Assembly: GCA_946624335.1 (NCBI GenBank)
Contig: CAMOSA010000055.1
Coordinates: 1-13,448, forward strand
From: an uncultured Prevotellaceae bacterium
GTDB taxonomy: Bacteria > Bacteroidota > Bacteroidia > Bacteroidales > Bacteroidaceae
Reading direction: 5' to 3'
Length of the DNA stretch: 13,448 bases
Under the pieces are notes generated by a model. It saw only the letters and a list, made by a program, of their open reading frames with translations, did not search any database and was not told the DNA's origin. Below are positions 11,713-13,448 of this stretch, one piece after another (positions within the stretch are counted from its first letter, which is position 1; each line of letters starts with the position of its first letter). The translations under genes and the position numbers were made by a program.

Positions 11713-13448
11713 TTATCGCACGACCTTTCGATTGTCATGAATATAGATACCATGCTGCGAAGCGGAGGGCTCTACGCGACGGCCGTCAAGGCCGTACCAT
11801 TTACCATTTGACCATTGACCATTGACCGTTTTGATGGCGGTCTCTGCATCTTTCGTCAGCACGACGTTGTCCCATCCGATGATCTTCTCGGAGCCGGCAC
11901 TGGTGTGCTGTGCGACGAGCTGAATGGTAGTCGATGCCTCGCCGTCGCTCTCGAAGGCGAGCGTCAGCTGTTGCCACTCGGTCTTATTCTCCAGCGCTTC
12001 GGACTTGACGGTGGCGCCGCCCTCGGTCTGGATGGCCACGAAAGCATCGCCGCCGAGGCCGCTCTTCCAGAGGTCGCACGTCAGCGTGTATTTGCCGGCG
12101 GGCAGGCGCAGCTCCTGCGAGAGCGTCAGCGTGGGTGTGCCCCAGTTCTGTCGGATCCAGTAGGTCTGTGCGCCGTTGCTCTCGGGCTTGGCCAATGCGC
12201 CGAAGAAGTTGCTGAAGTATTTGTCGCCGGCCTTGAGGGCGGTGAGGTCGTTCTGGTCGCCATTGGCGCGGTCGACAGTCCAGCCTTCGGGCACATAGAT
12301 GGCACGGTCGCTCGAGACGCCGCTGCCGGCCTGTACGGAGTAAGCGCCCTCGAAGTCGCCGTTCTGGAGCGCCGTGGGCAGCTCCTTTTGCTCAAAAGGG
12401 ATGTCTTGCAGCTCGCAGATCTCCTTCTGCGTGAGGCAGACGTCGTAGAGGTGCAGACCGCTGATAGTGCCGCAGAAGTCCTGGTTGTCGGCGGCGTATT
12501 GTCCGTCCCACCACTGCGTGCGTCCAATGTAGTTGCGGGTGTCTGCAGCGATCTCCTCGAGTTGGTAGGCCTCAATCTGGTTGGCCGTTCCGCTGACGTC
12601 CTCTATTCCATTTATATAAATAGTTGTCTTGCGCGAGGCTGCGTCGTAGGAGACGGCGAGCTTGTAGTCGGTAGCGGTCTTGAGCTTGGTGGTGCTGGTG
12701 ACCATGGTCGTCGTGCCGCCATTGTACTTGATGCCGGCCGAGAGGGCGTCGGCGCGCAGGAAGAGGCTGTTGCCCGAGCCGGAGCCGAAGTCGTAGAGGC
12801 GCGGCTGCTTGAGCATCTTCGTAGCGTTGGCCGTGAGCAGTACGGTGTAGGAGCGGAGCCCTTTGAGTAGGCCTTGGGGCGCAGTGCCATATTTGTTGGA
12901 GACGAAGCCTGTGGCGGTGTTCTGCGTCTGGTCGAGGGCTTCGGGCTGCTCGTAGCGCAGGTTCTTGGTGATGTCACGCGCTAAGGCAGTGACGTCGAAG
13001 GTGCGGCTCTCGCCGGCGATGGTGGCGGTGAGGGTGACGGGGGTGTCTTCGGCAATGCCGAAGAGTACGCCAAGCGAGGAGATGACTTGCTCGTTAGAGC
13101 TGCTCCAGGTGATGTCGAGGCCAAGCTTCGTGGTGGGCAGGACGAGGTCGGTGCGCGTCTCGGTGGGGAGGTCGAGCGTCAGGAGAGCGTTCTTTGCCTT
13201 CTGGGCGTCAAGTTCTGCCTGCATCTTGGCAACGAAAGACTGGACCGTCAGCGGTGAGGCACAGGCATAGAATGCGCTCTGTGCGAGTGCCGTGTGGGGA
13301 TAGTCATCGCCGCTTAACGTGACGGCTCCAGTTGTAAGTTCAGTGGTCTCTATCACTTGATCGACGAGCCCGTTGCGATAGGTTGTCAGCACATGGCCAT
13401 CGTAAGTCATCGTCAGGATCCAGGTAGGCAGTTTCGTCGGATGGTTAT
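11713..13448 (-). CDS. LamG-domain secreted protein, 5' end outside window
   Basis: The reading frame stays open to the right edge: twelve codons precede the first Met in the window (13410), ending in TWILT, and fit the LamG strand that follows. So 577 residues of a longer protein are visible. Residues 1-80 are the end of a LamG-like domain (MTYDGHVLTTYRNGLV). Residues 85-155 resemble an atrophied bacterial Ig domain (DITWSSSNEQVISSLGVL). Residues about 190-345 form a second LamG fold (YKLAVSYDA, TTIYINGIED, NYIGRTQWWDGQ, CGTISGLHLYDVCLT). Residues about 360-530 are a jelly-roll carbohydrate-binding-like domain (NGDFEG, GWTVD, GKYTLTCDLWKSG, IIGWDNVVL). The last residues (WYGLDGRRVEP, GIYIHDNRKVVR) form a short tail like those of Prevotella type IX cargo. 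Such architecture is common in surface glycoside hydrolases; the catalytic part, if any, is outside. The stop lies 80 bp from topB, same strand. Confidence 0.8.
   Translation of the reverse strand, partial: NHPTKLPTWILTMTYDGHVLTTYRNGLVDQVIETTELTTGAVTLSGDDYPHTALAQSAFYACASPLTVQSFVAKMQAELDAQKAKNALLTLDLPTETRTDLVLPTTKLGLDITWSSSNEQVISSLGVLFGIAEDTPVTLTATIAGESRTFDVTALARDITKNLRYEQPEALDQTQNTATGFVSNKYGTAPQGLLKGLRSYTVLLTANATKMLKQPRLYDFGSGSGNSLFLRADALSAGIKYNGGTTTMVTSTTKLKTATDYKLAVSYDAASRKTTIYINGIEDVSGTANQIEAYQLEEIAADTRNYIGRTQWWDGQYAADNQDFCGTISGLHLYDVCLTQKEICELQDIPFEQKELPTALQNGDFEGAYSVQAGSGVSSDRAIYVPEGWTVDRANGDQNDLTALKAGDKYFSNFFGALAKPESNGAQTYWIRQNWGTPTLTLSQELRLPAGKYTLTCDLWKSGLGGDAFVAIQTEGGATVKSEALENKTEWQQLTLAFESDGEASTTIQLVAQHTSAGSEKIIGWDNVVLTKDAETAIKTVNGQWSNGKWYGLDGRRVEPSASQHGIYIHDNRKVVR
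11797..11827 (-). repeat. Heptad tandem repeat inside the LamG gene near its 3' end
   Basis: On the plus strand CCATTTA, CCATTTGA, CCATTGA, CCATTGA and CC run head to tail (units of 7, 8, 7 and 7 nt). They encode the segment around VNGQWSNGKWYG just before the C-terminal tail. The period is not a multiple of three, so gain or loss of one unit would change the frame of the last ~25 codons. Confidence 0.65.

Noticed and set aside
11815..12870. 351-codon open frame on the plus strand
   Set aside because: Antisense to the LamG-domain gene and with the same low-complexity character as the other antisense frames.

Overview
The window looks like a chromosomal stretch of a Bacteroidales bacterium, most likely Prevotella or a close relative. 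Four signs point there. Two promoters match the Bacteroidetes -33 TTTG / -7 TAnnTTTG pattern exactly and a third matches nearly. Start codons lack Shine-Dalgarno sites. The proteins belong to Bacteroidetes-type families (BT4734-like VapE protein, HU-CCDC81-type HU protein, PorE-like OmpA lipoprotein, type IX secretion C-terminal tails). Non-coding segments carry short Bacteroidetes-style repeats. Most coding DNA is GC-rich, but the gene pair at 3402-6757 is visibly less so.

Layout. (1) 1-85, minus: first 28 codons of a PD-(D/E)XK 'Rpn' recombination-promoting nuclease/transposase, with its own promoter and a dyad over the -33 box. (2) 224-2912, minus: a VapE-type primase/P-loop ATPase gene followed by an HU-like DNA-binding protein gene. 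The vapE-like gene is bracketed by an 82-bp inverted repeat (679-760 and 3015-3096, 63/82 identical by hand count). Each arm carries four copies of the heptamer CCTTCAC/GTGAAGG. Two near-identical 23-nt palindromic direct repeats sit at the 3' end of the gene. (3) 3402-6757, plus: a two-gene operon of secreted proteins with a 4-bp ATGA overlap. One is a small protein with a type IX sorting-like tail; the other is a 961-residue protein with Fn3-like repeats. (4) 6758-7178: non-coding, with several hairpins and a REP-like element between convergent genes. (5) 7179-13448, minus: a PorE-like lipoprotein, DNA topoisomerase III (topB), and the 3' part of a large LamG-domain secreted protein whose 5' end lies beyond the window.

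How they fit together. The PorE-like protein is expected in the periplasm as part of the type IX secretion apparatus. Two other products here (3402-3875 and 11713-13448) end in tails resembling type IX sorting domains, so the right side is coherent as export and cell-surface biology. The left side (nuclease, HU, VapE protein, iteron-like inverted repeats, dyads) looks like a small selfish or domesticated replication module. It is the best candidate here for an under-described system. No tRNA, rRNA or CRISPR array was seen.
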